NCBI GenBank assembly: GCA_037389465.1
Contig: JAZARR010000212.1
Location: 2,064,001-2,128,000, forward strand
Source of the DNA: Baylisascaris procyonis
Lineage: Eukaryota > Nematoda > Chromadorea > Rhabditida > Ascarididae
Length of the DNA stretch: 64,000 nucleotides
Direction: 5' to 3'
Below are positions 44,001 through 57,700 of this stretch, one piece after another; position 1 is the first letter of the stretch; each line of letters opens with the position of its first letter. A program made the position numbers and the translations under genes. The notes under the pieces were generated by a model that had not been told where the DNA came from, did no database searches, and saw nothing but the letters and a program-made list of their open reading frames with translations.

Positions 44001-45781
44001 AAACGACATTAGCATGAATATGGAATAAAGGACACTCTATACCACCCGTCATTACATGCTTCAATGTCTGCCCTACTTCGAGTCATGTGGGATCTTTGCG
44101 AACGCAAAAATCGTACTCGGAGATTCTCGACTTCGGTCCCACAGCGAAATGTTCTAAAAATTCGTTGATCCGAGTTACAAATGGCTCAGATATGCTCAAT
44201 GTGGCATCGTCAGCAAATGTGCCTGCGTAAGGTAAGACGTCGAAAAAAATTTATAAGATCATTGGCAGAACCGTAACTGAGGTCAGCATCGCGACGTTAC
44301 ATGATGACGCCAACGTAGTATGTAACCGTAATTGGGGGGAGGGGGCTGGAAAGAGAGAATGAAACAAGAACAAGCATACAGCAGTGTCAAACTCCTGAGC
44401 GAACCTTCCAGAGTGAAACGCCGAACGTGGGAATGAACGCTGCAAATGAAAGAGACGCATGTCAAAATTACATGGAACCTCTCGCCTACACCCTGCAATA
44501 CCCTAGACTCAACCATTCGAAGCATACATCTGACAAACTAATTCACTTCTTTCCACTATTCCACCCGTCATGCTTGGGCTTTGCACCAGCTATTTTCTTC
44601 ATCGCCAATCGCCACGGTACCCGAATGCGCCACAATCATCGACGCAAAAGCGCCAATAAAACATTTGGTATGAGGTTTGGCATCTCCACCCACACGCAAA
44701 CCCTCTCCACTCCCTCAGAAAGACGCTTCGAACAGTTCGATAGAAACGGGACCACACAGGTCGACAGCCTTAAGGCACAGCCGGATGGGTACGCACTAAC
44801 GGCAATTTTAACCTAGCGCAGCGCCATAGATGAGCGCAATTCATCGATCGTACCTCTTACACTCATAATTAATTGAATAGAAGTCTTAAGCATCCAATGC
44901 GAACAATTTCTAAAACCTAAGCAACAACACGGGTGACAGATAAACCATGTTAAACCAGGATGGACTTCACCAAATTAAAGCACCTCAAAAACATTCCTCT
45001 GAAGATATGTGCGCGAATGGAAGAGCCCCAATAAACACTCAAACAAACGTCCACTTCAATAAAGAAGCAGCAGAAAAATGGAAGCTTGATGACGAAAAAA
45101 GCTGTGACTAAAACAGATTTCGAGCCAGATAACCGAATAATTTCAAAGGAGACAGCCTCCCTCCACCCCCCCCCCCTCTACCTTCTCGCACACATCGCTC
45201 ATTGAGCAGCTCGTCACAAAACACGATTAGAAACTGCAACCTCCCCGGATGCTAAAAAAAAACATCGCAAGACTGAAAAGCCTCCATAACGAAAGACAAA
45301 CTGATAACAAGCAAATGGGAATGGAAACCGCAGAATGCAACGCAAGGCGAATACTGACGTTCCGATAAGGTAAACGTTGCACCAGCAAACATGAAACGTG
45401 CACTTAGGCTTCAAAACAACAACATCGCCCACATCGTCATTGCTATTTGCTTTCAGAATATGTTCACGGGCAGAAACTAAAGCAAGAAGCTTTCTCTTCA
45501 TATGTATCTTAAACTTCGTCTGCAGCAACGCTAACATAAATGAATCCCACATCCGTTCACAATGCAAAAACCTAAACAAGAATATGATTCAGTTAAACAA
45601 AGCAGACAGTAAAACCAATCATAGACAACAACAACAAAGCAAATCAAAAAGTGGGACGAAACTAAGTGGGATGGTCTCGACTATCGTTGCAACACGATTA
45701 CCACCAGATAGTGACACGAAGAAAGAGCTGGCGATTAGAGGGATGATCATTAATCATAGTTAAGTAACAATGAAATATAAA
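41033..45781. other. Intergenic downstream of met-1, no gene supported
   Basis: Holds short unassigned frames. Plus 41691-41879 starts MKNSIFAISDFLF and ends basic. Plus 41982-42200 starts with a signal-peptide-like MLSPFLFMMFSSVFNVELGG. Plus 42884-43108 and 44427-44816 show no family motif. Minus 45214-45579 follows the met-1 stop and contains KFKIHMKRKLLALVSAREHI; it may be 3' UTR read by chance. A C11 run lies at 45166-45176. Confidence 0.4.
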
Positions 45782-48700
45782 CTAGTACGTGTTATGCTGC
45801 TTGTTCTTCCGGGAATACTGGCCTTCACCGAGACGTGCAATGTAATCGTTCACATATCGGCGCGCCTTTTCCTTCACCGACTCCGTAACCTTGAGCTCGC
45901 CACCACCGATCCTTTTCGTCTCCTTTTCCAAAACTGTATGAGTCAACTGCAAATTACATAGGTATTGTAGTGACAACGCTTGAGTTCATACATGTACAAC
46001 ACAAAAACTTATAGGAGACACCGCACTGCATCCCCCTTCCCTTGAACATTTAACCAACAAAGCATACGCTAACATTGGATACAATCACACTAGCACTTTC
46101 CTTGAAGAAGAAGAAAAGACAAGAATATTCTTCTTACATTTGCTGAGTTAACTCCAAGTCAATTAGGTTATCTACGGAGGTAGTCCTAACTAAGAAAAAA
46201 TGTTTTGCTGAGCAGAAGAGACAACCTTTCTTTAAAACTTTCACAAAATAATTTTTTTTTCCACAAAGCAAACTCCAACAAAATAAAATCCTGGCGACCT
46301 ATTCCCTTCAGTGGCCATAACACTGCAGAAAGCCAAGAAGAAAAAAGTGCAGAGGTGGGAATGACGTGATGGAAAAAAGAACGCTGTGTGGACAAAAATG
46401 CCGATCGATCGAAAAATAAAGTTCATAGCATTACAAAGTCAAACGACATACTGTTAGAGTTAAGGTAATGAATCTAGTTTAAAAAAAATTATATCTAAAC
46501 AAATCACCGGTGAAAAATAGATGAATCGAGTACAAAATCTGTGAAATGAAAGACTCCCTCTCCCATTAAAAGAAAGACAGCCACCATTCCTGTCTGCCTA
46601 CTGAAAGCACAAAAGCTAATGTGGAGCGAACCTTTCTGAGGACGTATTTATAGTCATCGGACGATGAGAACTTTGTTTTGCGGATCGGTTCAAGAATGCC
46701 GGCGACGTGTTTGGCGATGAGAGCCTTGAAGACGGCACGCGGATCGCTGTGGTCCGACGTGGTATCCGCCGCATCGTCGCCTTCCTCGGGCAAATGCCAA
46801 ACCGTTTCCCTAGAAATCTTGTCAATATAGTTCCATAAACTTGAATCATACTTCCTACTCATAAGGAAGATCTTGGCTGCCCGGTTTTACAGAAATAGCT
46901 TGTCGAATCTCGCCGTGCACCCCCTTAATACGGTGAATGACCAACATGGCCAGACGGCGTCTGTCATCATTTCGCTTATTCTTTACTAGACAATCCAAGC
47001 TGCTAGAAGAACGCACTTTGCATCAAATATTAGCAAATTTCTGAAAGTTAACGTCTTGATAGTATCTTTTCCGTCTGTCAATCTTGCCACCCAACTAGAC
47101 TGAGGCCGTAAAACCAGCAGAAAGTGCAATCCTTTGGAGCGTGTTTTTGCATTCTCAGTAAAAGCATCGGTGTTCAGCACTCCTTGCTTAGTGCCAACAG
47201 TGCAACATCACTCTGCTTAATGTCATCTACGTTTCACAGAGCAGGTTTTGCGAATTTCCCCTCAATTTGAGATATAGGGTACCGGGTTCACTTGTATCAT
47301 ACAATCTGCCACAACAGAAAGATATTGCCCAACAACTCAGATTCCATCAAATCCTCCTTCAGTGAAGCTCGCGAGCGTTATTAATTGAATAGCTAGTTAA
47401 GGGGATGAAAAGTCAAACATTCCCTCCCGTCATGATGTAGTTTTTCTTTACTGGCGTCACATTCTAATATTCAGCTGAGCTGTGCATAAAGAATGGTGAA
47501 TGGATAAAAAACGCAATGCGTCTTCTCCTCTTTTTCACGGTTACTTTTAATGATGCACGATCAAAACCTACCAACTGATTACACCACAATTAACAACGGT
47601 GGGCTTGACAGGAAAGATAAAAATCTTATTTGCTCTGCGTCTCTGTCCACTATTCCAGCACCCTCTATCATTTACGGTCTGGCAACGTACCCCGAAAATG
47701 GTTTCGCTACTTGATTTTCGAGCTGAACAAACAACATCGTTGATTAACAGCGAGAAAATTTTCTAAAACTCCATATTACCCTCCTCTCTCCATTACAGTA
47801 AACAATCACCATTACACCTGTCCTTCCTACTCGTGGGTACGAATGTTCGAGATTTTGCGCCAGCCACCGAAGATGACTACAGCCCGAGCATAGTGTAAAG
47901 CGTTACACCCCAGCTATTAATGCTTGGCGGGGTTGTTGTGGAGATATTTGGGAGCCGTTTCCTATATGTACCAATGTCCCCCTATCCCTCCCAGTTATGC
48001 CCAAGCCCATGGCCCACTACAACGATAAAAAATCGACAAACCTTGTTTCCTTGTTGTAATAGTATACTGTCCCTTCTTCAGTGGTGGCTTGGACCCAGTT
48101 CGACTTTTTATGCGGTGGTTCAGGGGGAGGTGGTGGTGGGATGCCACCTTTTTCTTCCGCCTCCTTCTTTTTCCTGGCCGCACGTCTCTCCTTCAGCAAC
48201 GCAAGTTTCTGAAAACGTTCCCTTAATTGGCGTAATCTACAGATTCAAATACCACATGTATCCATCAAAAACATTCATTTGCGCATTTGAAAACCTGGTT
48301 ATGCGGTAGAAACTTTAAAAAATGCATGTTTAGCTGCATGCTCCGTGCGAACTTCGTGTACAGGCGAAATAAGACAACAAAAGTTTGTTTTTAAAGGAGA
48401 TGAATCCCATAACAATATCGCTAAACCTTGGTATTAGAAAGTTGCAAACAAACAGTAAATATACGTAGAAATTGGAATGCCCAAGCGACGAAAACAACTT
48501 CTTGAACTCCCTTCTTCAGCTATCAGAATTACCTCCGAATGTACAATTATTAGAATTACCTCAACCATGAACGTTAAGAAAAATTGGGCGACCCAGTAAA
48601 GTTTCATCTGTCCAGCTGGACGATTCTTCAGCCCTATATCGACTGCCCTCACTGCATAGTTTCTCGTGCGGTAGAACAATTGAAGCAGTGAGACATATGA

Positions 48701-51700
48701 GACTACCAACAGTAAAAAGAGGAACCTTCTCAAGCATTTCGATCTCTTCATCGGTTGGATTGTCGAAGTTGAATGGCCCTAACATGGTGGTGTCTGGCAT
48801 CGGCTCCGCTGGAGGAGACGGTGCCTCAAGAATATTCAGCGTTTCCGCCTAAACGAAAAAATTCCTCATGAGGCATCGAAGTGGCACAAACAAAACATTT
48901 ACAGCTACTAAGGAAAATGTCATAAGCACAGCTCGAAAAGTCACCAGACTGCATCAGACGATACTTCCAGATCGTTAAAATCACACTCTATACTTAAGAT
49001 TACCTTTCAAAACAGTGAAAATTTACTATCGGTGCAATACATTCAACATCACCTTTATATCTGTTTATTTTTCATCTCCGGTCCGATCCGCCTGGATTAA
49101 ATGCTTGTAAATCAATAAGGTGCTAATAAACAAATGTATAGCAATATCGAACTCGGAAAGAACCGCTGCATTAAATGACACAACCCCGATCGGAAAATTT
49201 TAGGAGATCGATAAAACATTAGATCAAGCTCATGCCGCGTCGTGAACCAAATTGAAACGCGTTTCAACGATTCCATCTCAACACGATACCTTGGTGGGCG
49301 TTTGCTGCGCGGCCTGCATCTGCTGTTGTTGGTAGAAGGCCATATACTGCTGATAGAAAGCGGTAGGAGGCGGAGCGTATCCATTCGCATAACCAGCGTT
49401 CCAAGTGTAGCCCTCATAGGGCATCGGCATTGGGGGAAACCCGTTGAAGTCATTGAAACCCGACGAAAACATTGACTCGGGAAGAAGTACAGGAGGTGGC
49501 GGAACGCTTGCTTCGAATTCCTCCATACTCCCTTCAAAAGTTGGCGGAAAACCCCCTGCTGCACTGTCCCCAACAATATCGAATCGTGAACGGCGAGCCG
49601 GCGGTGCCCCCAAGTCGGCGCACGGTGGCGGCGTCAGTGAAAGCCCTAGAAACGACATTGCCTCTACACACAGGCATACGCATTTTCTCTGAAGAGAATG
49701 CAGCCCCAACATCGTAAACGTTGAGTTTACAGCGAAAACGACATTTAGGATACAACCGCCTTTTTGCAGGAAACATGTTTTCGAAACGCTGCAGTACATT
49801 CCTACAACAAAAACCATCGTCACCCCCTTCTCCCCCCCCCCAATACCACCTATTTGCCCCTTCTCGTAAGAACAGCTCAATGAAATTTATCTAAAGCGGT
49901 GCACAACAAGCACAAGCGACGGTGAGCAAGTGGCTCCAATCGAGTCATCTGGCTCGAAACCAATAAGTTTTGGTTCTGAATGATTTTTTTGAAGTGAAGA
50001 AGATACTGTATTACTGGATAATACTATCTTCACCACTTCGGCCAAAATCCGTCCGGGATCAGAACTAACGTGTTGCAACCATCGCAGTCTGCTTCCACGT
50101 TTCATTCTAAGTTGAAAAGTCTCTTCTATTGAAAACCATGAGTGTAAAAGCAACAACAAGGATAATATGACCTGCATATTCCAATATAATCAGCACCTAA
50201 AAAACACTGTTGCAAAGGCGGTCAAATGCATTAACTACTAAAGAAAGCAATAGTTCAGCGTATCAATGAAATCATCCGGAAAAGTAGCTCACATCGCTGA
50301 TATGCTATCACTCTTAGTGCAACAACCCATGACTCTACGTCATCAATGCAACTATCCAGCCAACGACAAAACAGCTCCGACGTCGGCTAGGTCAATTTTC
50401 TGCAGAGGATGGTGCTTTAAGGATGCCCTTGCAAACATGACTGAACGCTGAAAGGTAGTCATCAGGATGGAGGTGGTTTCGAAGTGTTCCAATTCCACTA
50501 AACGTTAAGCTGATATAACTTACGCATCTATCGTAATACAAATGAAAGAATCATCACCAATAATATGCACCCATAAAAATCAGCGATATTTAAATGAAGC
50601 CACTTCCTACGAGAAGATCAACTCACTGACTTTTCCTTGGTGGTTGCACTCGTTTGTTGAAGTTGTTACTGCGTGGTAATACAATGCGATGATTTCTAAA
50701 CGAAATTGCCTCCACTTTCTTTTCGGGGATCACCGACCGACGCTGCATTCTATCATCGTCATCCGCTCGCTGCAAAATCGACTTTCCTCAATAACGCTTT
50801 CGTTTAGATGCAATCTTGCCTTTCTCAGTTTCTTTTTAGAATCCAAATCAAAGAATTCGTAAGCAGCAAGAAACACTTGGAGAATCTGATTACAGACCCA
50901 AAAGGTTACCCATCCCACCCCTTCCCTAACTCCAAACCCTGAACAATGAACCGATGGACCACAGTTAATGCAGTGCCAAAGTAGAAAATGGCTCACCTCC
51001 TGTTCCGACATCGGCGTATCACTTCGTTCCCTTCGAGGAATACGGAATTCTTCTCGCAAATCTTTCCACTGAAATTAAAAAAAAAAACGGTTGAGAGGGG
51101 CAAATGCACATGCATGGGGCTATTGATGTCATAACGACTTCAAAAACGTTCAGGAGGGACTTCTTTTTAAAAATATAGAATCGTGCAGCAGGCAATAGAC
51201 AGGCAACTGAAAGTTTGCAGTTTTGACGACAATCAAAAAAATCTCATTTATGAAATAAAAACAATCTCCGAGTGGCAGTAATCATCACAATATCCCCCGA
51301 ATCGTTCATCGGCATTCTGCAATCTTCCTTCCTAAAAAACTCAATGTCTTCTCTCTCAACGCTCGCATTTATCGCCTCCTTTACGCACAGCAACTATATA
51401 TCCATCTTGAGGAAAATCAACATCTGACACCCTTTATTCATTTTGCCCCAAATATCGAGCAGCCTCGATTCGAATGATGTGAATGCGGTTAACGTATTAG
51501 TGACTCAAAGCAAATGTGTAGCTAGAAAAAAATATCTCGATTTCTAGAGAAAGACATCCGCAAAGAAACAGCCTTTCATTGCAATGTTTTAGAGTTCTGA
51601 GGATTGAAAGGCAGCCAATCCGCACAGAGTACCCAACAATACCCCTTCTCTATTTTTGTAAAACATTGGAGATCACTATTTTCGAGAAATTTTACCCATG

Positions 51701-54700
51701 TGATTGTTCTCACCAATTTTCGGACCACTAGTTCTTGTGTATGATTCGCTGGGAATATTAAAATTTAAAAGTGCACCTTTGAGAAGCACTTCCGGTAATG
51801 CAATAACGAGATGCTGAGAAAAGCGGTGAAAAAGATGCTAAAAATTTAGTCCCCCTCAAAATTTCTGCACCATGAGTGTGCTTGCAACTAGCAAAGTTTC
51901 CCAACCATTTCAAATCCCGTTTATCATCTCACTGTACGTTAACTGTTCGTGGCTAGCCCTCAAAATTCTGTTGGGGTGCAGAAGGAACATACTCCCCGCC
52001 GTGTCCACAAGTATCTGCTCAAAGCGAGATTTGCACGAGCGTGTTATTCCCTGCCAAATAATTCTACCTTTATCGATCAACAAAAAGCCTCATCCGTTCT
52101 TATGCTTCCTTCCATTAAAAGCGCATGATACGTAAACACTGTAAGAACTGTTTATAAGACTCCAAGGAAATCAAGACCAAAAGAGACATTAACGCAACAA
52201 TGAAATGCCTCTTTTTACTCCCTCAATGTTATTTCCAGCTTCCATGAGCCAGAATTGCATACAAAAAAGTTGTTACTATGAAAGGATTTCGGTGATCAAT
52301 AGACGAGCAGGTATGGCATACCCTGGTAAGCAGGTAATTCGCCTTGTTAATCACTTCATGCTGCAACTTCTCGAGACCCACATCGCAGATTATGAAAGGA
52401 GGCGAGGGCGATTCTGAGGTCGATGGTGTCGTATCAGCGCACACAACGCTCATCAGCGACTGTACTTTCCTTGCCACTTCATCGTCGATTGGGCCTCTCT
52501 TTAAAAATCAAGTTGCTGCTCAATTACACAACTGCGCTTTCAATTCCCTTCCTCCGTTCTCTCTCAGTCGATATTGGCGATCCCGAAAAGCTTAGAAAAA
52601 TTTCTGAAGCCATTTCCAGGACAATTTAACATATAAAGGTACTCTCGATTCATGTTTACGAAGAAAGATGTCCAGCTGACAAATGTGCTATTTGGCCTCA
52701 GGCTTCAATAAAAAAAAGCGCCTTCAGTATGAGACCCGCTTTCTTTCTCACCGAGCCAGCTAAGAAGCATACTTGCATGCTGTTTACTGCAATTGTCAGC
52801 TTTCCGTATGCCCATGGCTGAGTGTTGAAGTTGTAATAATATACCTTGACAGTGAGTCTACCAAGAGTAACCACAAGATGACTGTCTACAACTTGGTTGC
52901 GCGTTGTGATGGGCATTAGACTAAGCAGATCGAGTGTCTTCACATACAGATTCAGCACAGTGCCCTGATCGTCGATCGGATACTCACTTGCCAAAAATAT
53001 ATACAGAAGACGCAAACCTGCAACATGTACAGCTCCAAATATAGCATCAAAAATTAGCGAAAACTCACTCACAAACGATTCGGTTTAAAGCTCAGCTATC
53101 CGAGTTATATAAGTACACCAACAGAATTACACGCCTGTAAAGCGATTGGAAACAACAACATCAACTGTCCCACAAAAAGGCTTTGGACAAGTCACTACAA
53201 CTGAATGGCAATACGCTGTAACGTACCACGCTTACAGTGACGAATAAGCAAGGATCTGCTTCAACAATGAATCATTTAAACGTTCGTCACCAATATCTTC
53301 CGCCGCTTGTTCGTAAAAGATACAGCTCTTGAGATAGGGCCGGACACATTCAATTTCCGCTCCCATTTTTCTTACATTTCCTTTGCAGCCTTATTTTTGC
53401 CGAATTTCTGCAAGAAACTAGAGCAATCCTCTGTGAAACGCTTCTCTAAAAAGTGGGCATGCCGATATGTTCTGCAGATGCACAGTGGGAGATTCGCTTA
53501 CAGCGATGCATATAGCTCGGCCTAACATCTCTCAAAAGCACCCGTTTTCGCCGATGCACTACCAATTGATTCTGAAGCTACACAAGTGTGAACAACGAAG
53601 GCCGATCAACGCATCAACACATCATTTAAAAAAATCTATCGCTGCGCTTGAAACTGCGGAATTGATCCAACTTATGACAATTGGAGGCATCATACTAAAC
53701 GCAAAATGCAAAAGATATAAATAAAGTACCAAAGCGAAACTTTATATCTTCCGACACGACAAGCTCTATTTGCGACGGTGACATAATGAAAGTGTGCAGA
53801 AGGAAATCGGAAAGACTAAAAACGGAATAAAAGAAGAGGAAGCTTGTAGGTGCTTGAATAATTTCCAATTCTTTGCGGGAACTTTCTGCTCGTTTATATC
53901 ACGTCTTCGTCGACGCACTGTTTCTTCTCTAAAAGCCGCTCAAAGTCCGCCTGTGGGCAATTCTCTGCATTTTTCATGTGTGCATAGACCTTTCTTATAG
54001 CGTCTGCTTGACAGAATGTGCCATCACACCTTGAGAGGGCACCTCCACCCCACACCATAAACGTATAAGTAAACGACGAGTTAAAAAATGCAAAAATCGA
54101 TAACATTCATGCGACTAACACACATACCGCATTCCTCCATGAAGAGACGCAAAATGTCGCTACCAGCTGCATCGAAACATCCGAGAAGCAAGCAACGCTG
54201 AGGAGCTTGCTCCACTTGAATCATCAGCTGCACTAACTCCTTGACCTGTGTACGATTCCTAGGCGCACCTCGTACCAGCATCTTATTGATGGCCTACAAT
54301 CGTAGTTTTATTTGCACGACTCCAGTCGGCAACATTAATCACTAAAAAACCTCTACCTGGCGAATGTCTGTGAACACAACAAGAAAGTGATATATTTAAT
54401 TTTAAGGACCGGATTACACATCTCCGTACACCTGAACAGCTAGAATCTCAGTACGGGAGAAACGTAATGGTAAATGAGATGAAGTTGTTGTAGTTTAAAT
54501 AAATCTCATCGCAGTCGTCAACAACCGCAAAATAAGCACGTTTTTGACAAATCTGCGACTAAGGAATTCCCACCACCTCCACCCCCCCCCCCCGTTCTTC
54601 ACTGTTCTAAGATTTGTGTTTGCAGTGAAAAGAACATAATGAGACATGTATTTATATCACAAAAATAATTCCCATAAATGCATCAGCTTACGTTCGACGA

Positions 54701-57700
54701 ACATCGCCTGTCTATTTTTCACGGCTCTCCACCACAATTTTCTGTCTACGAGAGGGTTGTTCTTTCTAAATAAATACAGCAGGCCAAACAATAAAAAACA
54801 AGATTCATGCAAACATGCAAACAACGAAAGAAGAAGGAGGAACATAAAAGAATGCAAAAATAAAAGCGGAAGAAAGAACAAAAGGATTACAGAGGCAACG
54901 CGAAGGAAAACCTCTTCGTTGGGAGTCTTCTTGTGAGGCGTGCTTTTAGATCGCTTTCTAGAAGTTGCCTTCTTTTTACTTTTCACCGTCTTCTTTTCCT
55001 CCACTGGAGGTTCCTCTTCGCTTTCGTCTCCTTCAACTTCCTCGAATTCTCCATCAGCAGCCTGATCTTCGCCGTCGCTCTCTGAATCTGCTCCAATCAA
55101 GCCACGACAGTTCGCGGCGCCACAATAACAGCGCTGCGCTTTCCGCCTGCAAAAGTTGCTAAGGTGAGCTAACTCTGTTCAGTCAATAGATAAATAATGA
55201 AGAATGCAGCACTAAATGACTGCTGCTGACTGAGTCATAATTCCTATGTTTTGTGGGAAACCACTGGGATGAGCTGATTTCCGATGAGACAGAGCCTTTT
55301 GAACCTGGAGATGGACGGACCGACTAACCCACACTCCACTCTATGCGCTCGCTAGTCCAAATTTCATGATTTCCAAGACTGCCGAACAAATTTGCATCGC
55401 ACCAAGAAGAATAACCATTTCACACTCCACTGATCCCGTCAATCTTAAAAGCACAGAGTGGATTAAACACAGCATTGCAAAACACGGAGAACAAAGCTTT
55501 CACAACATGAATGAGTGCTACGGAAGGCACTCCCGACAACCAGAGGAATAAACGAACCCGTAGAGTTCTAGTTGATAATCGAAGACGAGCTCCTCCCCCA
55601 CAGCGACTTTCTTAGTGGCGAAGAACCCAATGCGAACACGTCGATCAACCGTCCACTAAAAACCGATATCCGAAGATGTCAACCTTTCTGCATCAAACTC
55701 AACAGTGCTACCGTACCAACTTAAATAGAGATCAGCATGAAGAATTACGTAATTGCTAGTGAAATGATTTTTCGAAGATGGCGTCATATATCACGGCAAA
55801 CAAACGGCAGCTAATCTGCGATAAGGGGGTTCGATATACGTACACTCACGACAGTTGCCAAATGCCTGCCTACCTCGTCAGTGGGAATCTTTCTAGTGAA
55901 AGAATTTGTCAATAACGAGGATGGGCGGCACAGTTGTGCGGTACACATAGAAAGGTGCTTAGGTGAGCTGAATGCTCTAGAAAAGAAATATAAAACGAAG
56001 CAAAACCTTTTCGCTGCGACAATTCGGATCACACGAATGATTGATGAAACGAGAGATGTTGCCTCGTATCGTCGCATCAATAACGGCACCGTTCTTCAGT
56101 GCCATCAAATAGTGATGCACGTGCTTGGGATCCCTTCCATACCTGTAAGATGAATGCATCATGCCACCTTGCTGCTACTGCAGTTAAAGATATCGCTACA
56201 GCATGTTAGGTATGAGAAACGTCAACCACGAAATCAACCAACTCGACTAACTTGACAACAGATCACACAATTGTGGCTTGGCGAGATGTTTTACAGAAAA
56301 AAAGATGCTCAACTGTCGCTTAAGTGAAGAGAGAACCCGTTAGTGCAAGCATCTCATCCACGCTACTACTACCTGGTTTAACAGAGACCTTCTGTAGCAA
56401 CAACAGATAAGACAATCGACGAACCTCCAGACCGATAAAGCCTACCATTACTGCTAATGCGCTTTCATAATTACAGTACAGATGAAGCACCATTAGCCTA
56501 CTTCAGACATATATCCTCTCTCTACAATCCAATTCTTTCCCAATCACAGCAGTGGAAAAACAAATAACGACCTGCGTACTCGGCGTCGCATTTCCTCGGC
56601 ACTGATCACCTCGCCAACGTACTCCATAACGAACTGACCTCTGAAGCATATACTAGTCTAGCCAAGCAGGAAAAACAAAATATGCATATACCCGCATAAC
56701 CCAAAGCAGTACGCCCACTGCACATTATCAGATAGACATAATGTATAAATATTTATTACTGCCACAACCAATATTCAACACTGAACTTTTCAAAAACAGA
56801 ACTAAACGATAAAATAAACCTGCTTTGATGTTCCATCGGTGTCAGTAAGTTCGTTGACCTATTAAGATTATTATGAAGGAAAAAACCTTTAATTATTGAG
56901 GCTCGATAGTTTCATTCGCCATTATTCGCTAACTGTTATTGCTATTTGAAGAAACTCTGCCTGATGAAACTTATTATGCCCCTCGACAGATCCAGCGAAC
57001 TGTATCTCAAGATCCCCAAAATTTGTAATCGCTGACGTAGCTGTAATCGACATTCAAAATGGCACAAGAAAATCTATGAAATAACAATTTCAAGAACTTA
57101 GTTCAAGACAGAGACGTCTCATAACAGAAATGCAGGAAATTTGCGCGTCCCCGTAAATATGAATACTACAAGCATGTGAATCTATGCAGTTCGGTAATGT
57201 GCAAAAGCCCAATTCCCTCTAAATAAAAGCTGTGTACTGTATTTAAAGTCTTACTATGGATAGGTAACCTGTGCCACTGAAATATAGCAGTATCGAGAAG
57301 AGAAGGTAGGAGAAGGAGATGAAGGAGGAGAAGGCTGGAGAACACATCACATTCTCTGGATGAAAGCAAACAGGGATGCATTCATCCCTCACCTTAAACC
57401 ACACTTGCAAACATGGAAGGCGAATTTGATCTCCATCTTCTGCGAGAAACTACAGTGGAGGCACCAGACTTTCCAGAGCGAAAAGAACGAACGGACTATT
57501 GGTGAGAAATTCTAGGGGACTCCACCCGTTTCCATGCCATCATCGCATAAAACAGAACATATAAAGCAGATGGCATAAAACGGAACATGTAAAGCAGATA
57601 ACTTACGGCTCCAACGGTTCACAGGCACGAAGTCCCCAGCCCTTGACGCCAGCATAAAACACCTCCACCTTGGCGTACTCCTTCTGCAGAAAAACATTTC

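Noticed and set aside
44427..44816. 129-codon plus frame
   Set aside because: No family motif and no splice or start support.
45214..45579. 121-codon minus frame just after the met-1 stop
   Set aside because: No homology recognised and no splice link; likely 3' UTR or intergenic, though a short Lys-rich stretch looks protein-like.
46866..46960. Minus-strand exon-like frame (RLAMLVIHRIKGVHGEIRQA) between the two WW-coding exons of met-1
   Set aside because: The flanking exons join directly (AG|G) to make an intact WW domain; inserting this piece would break it.
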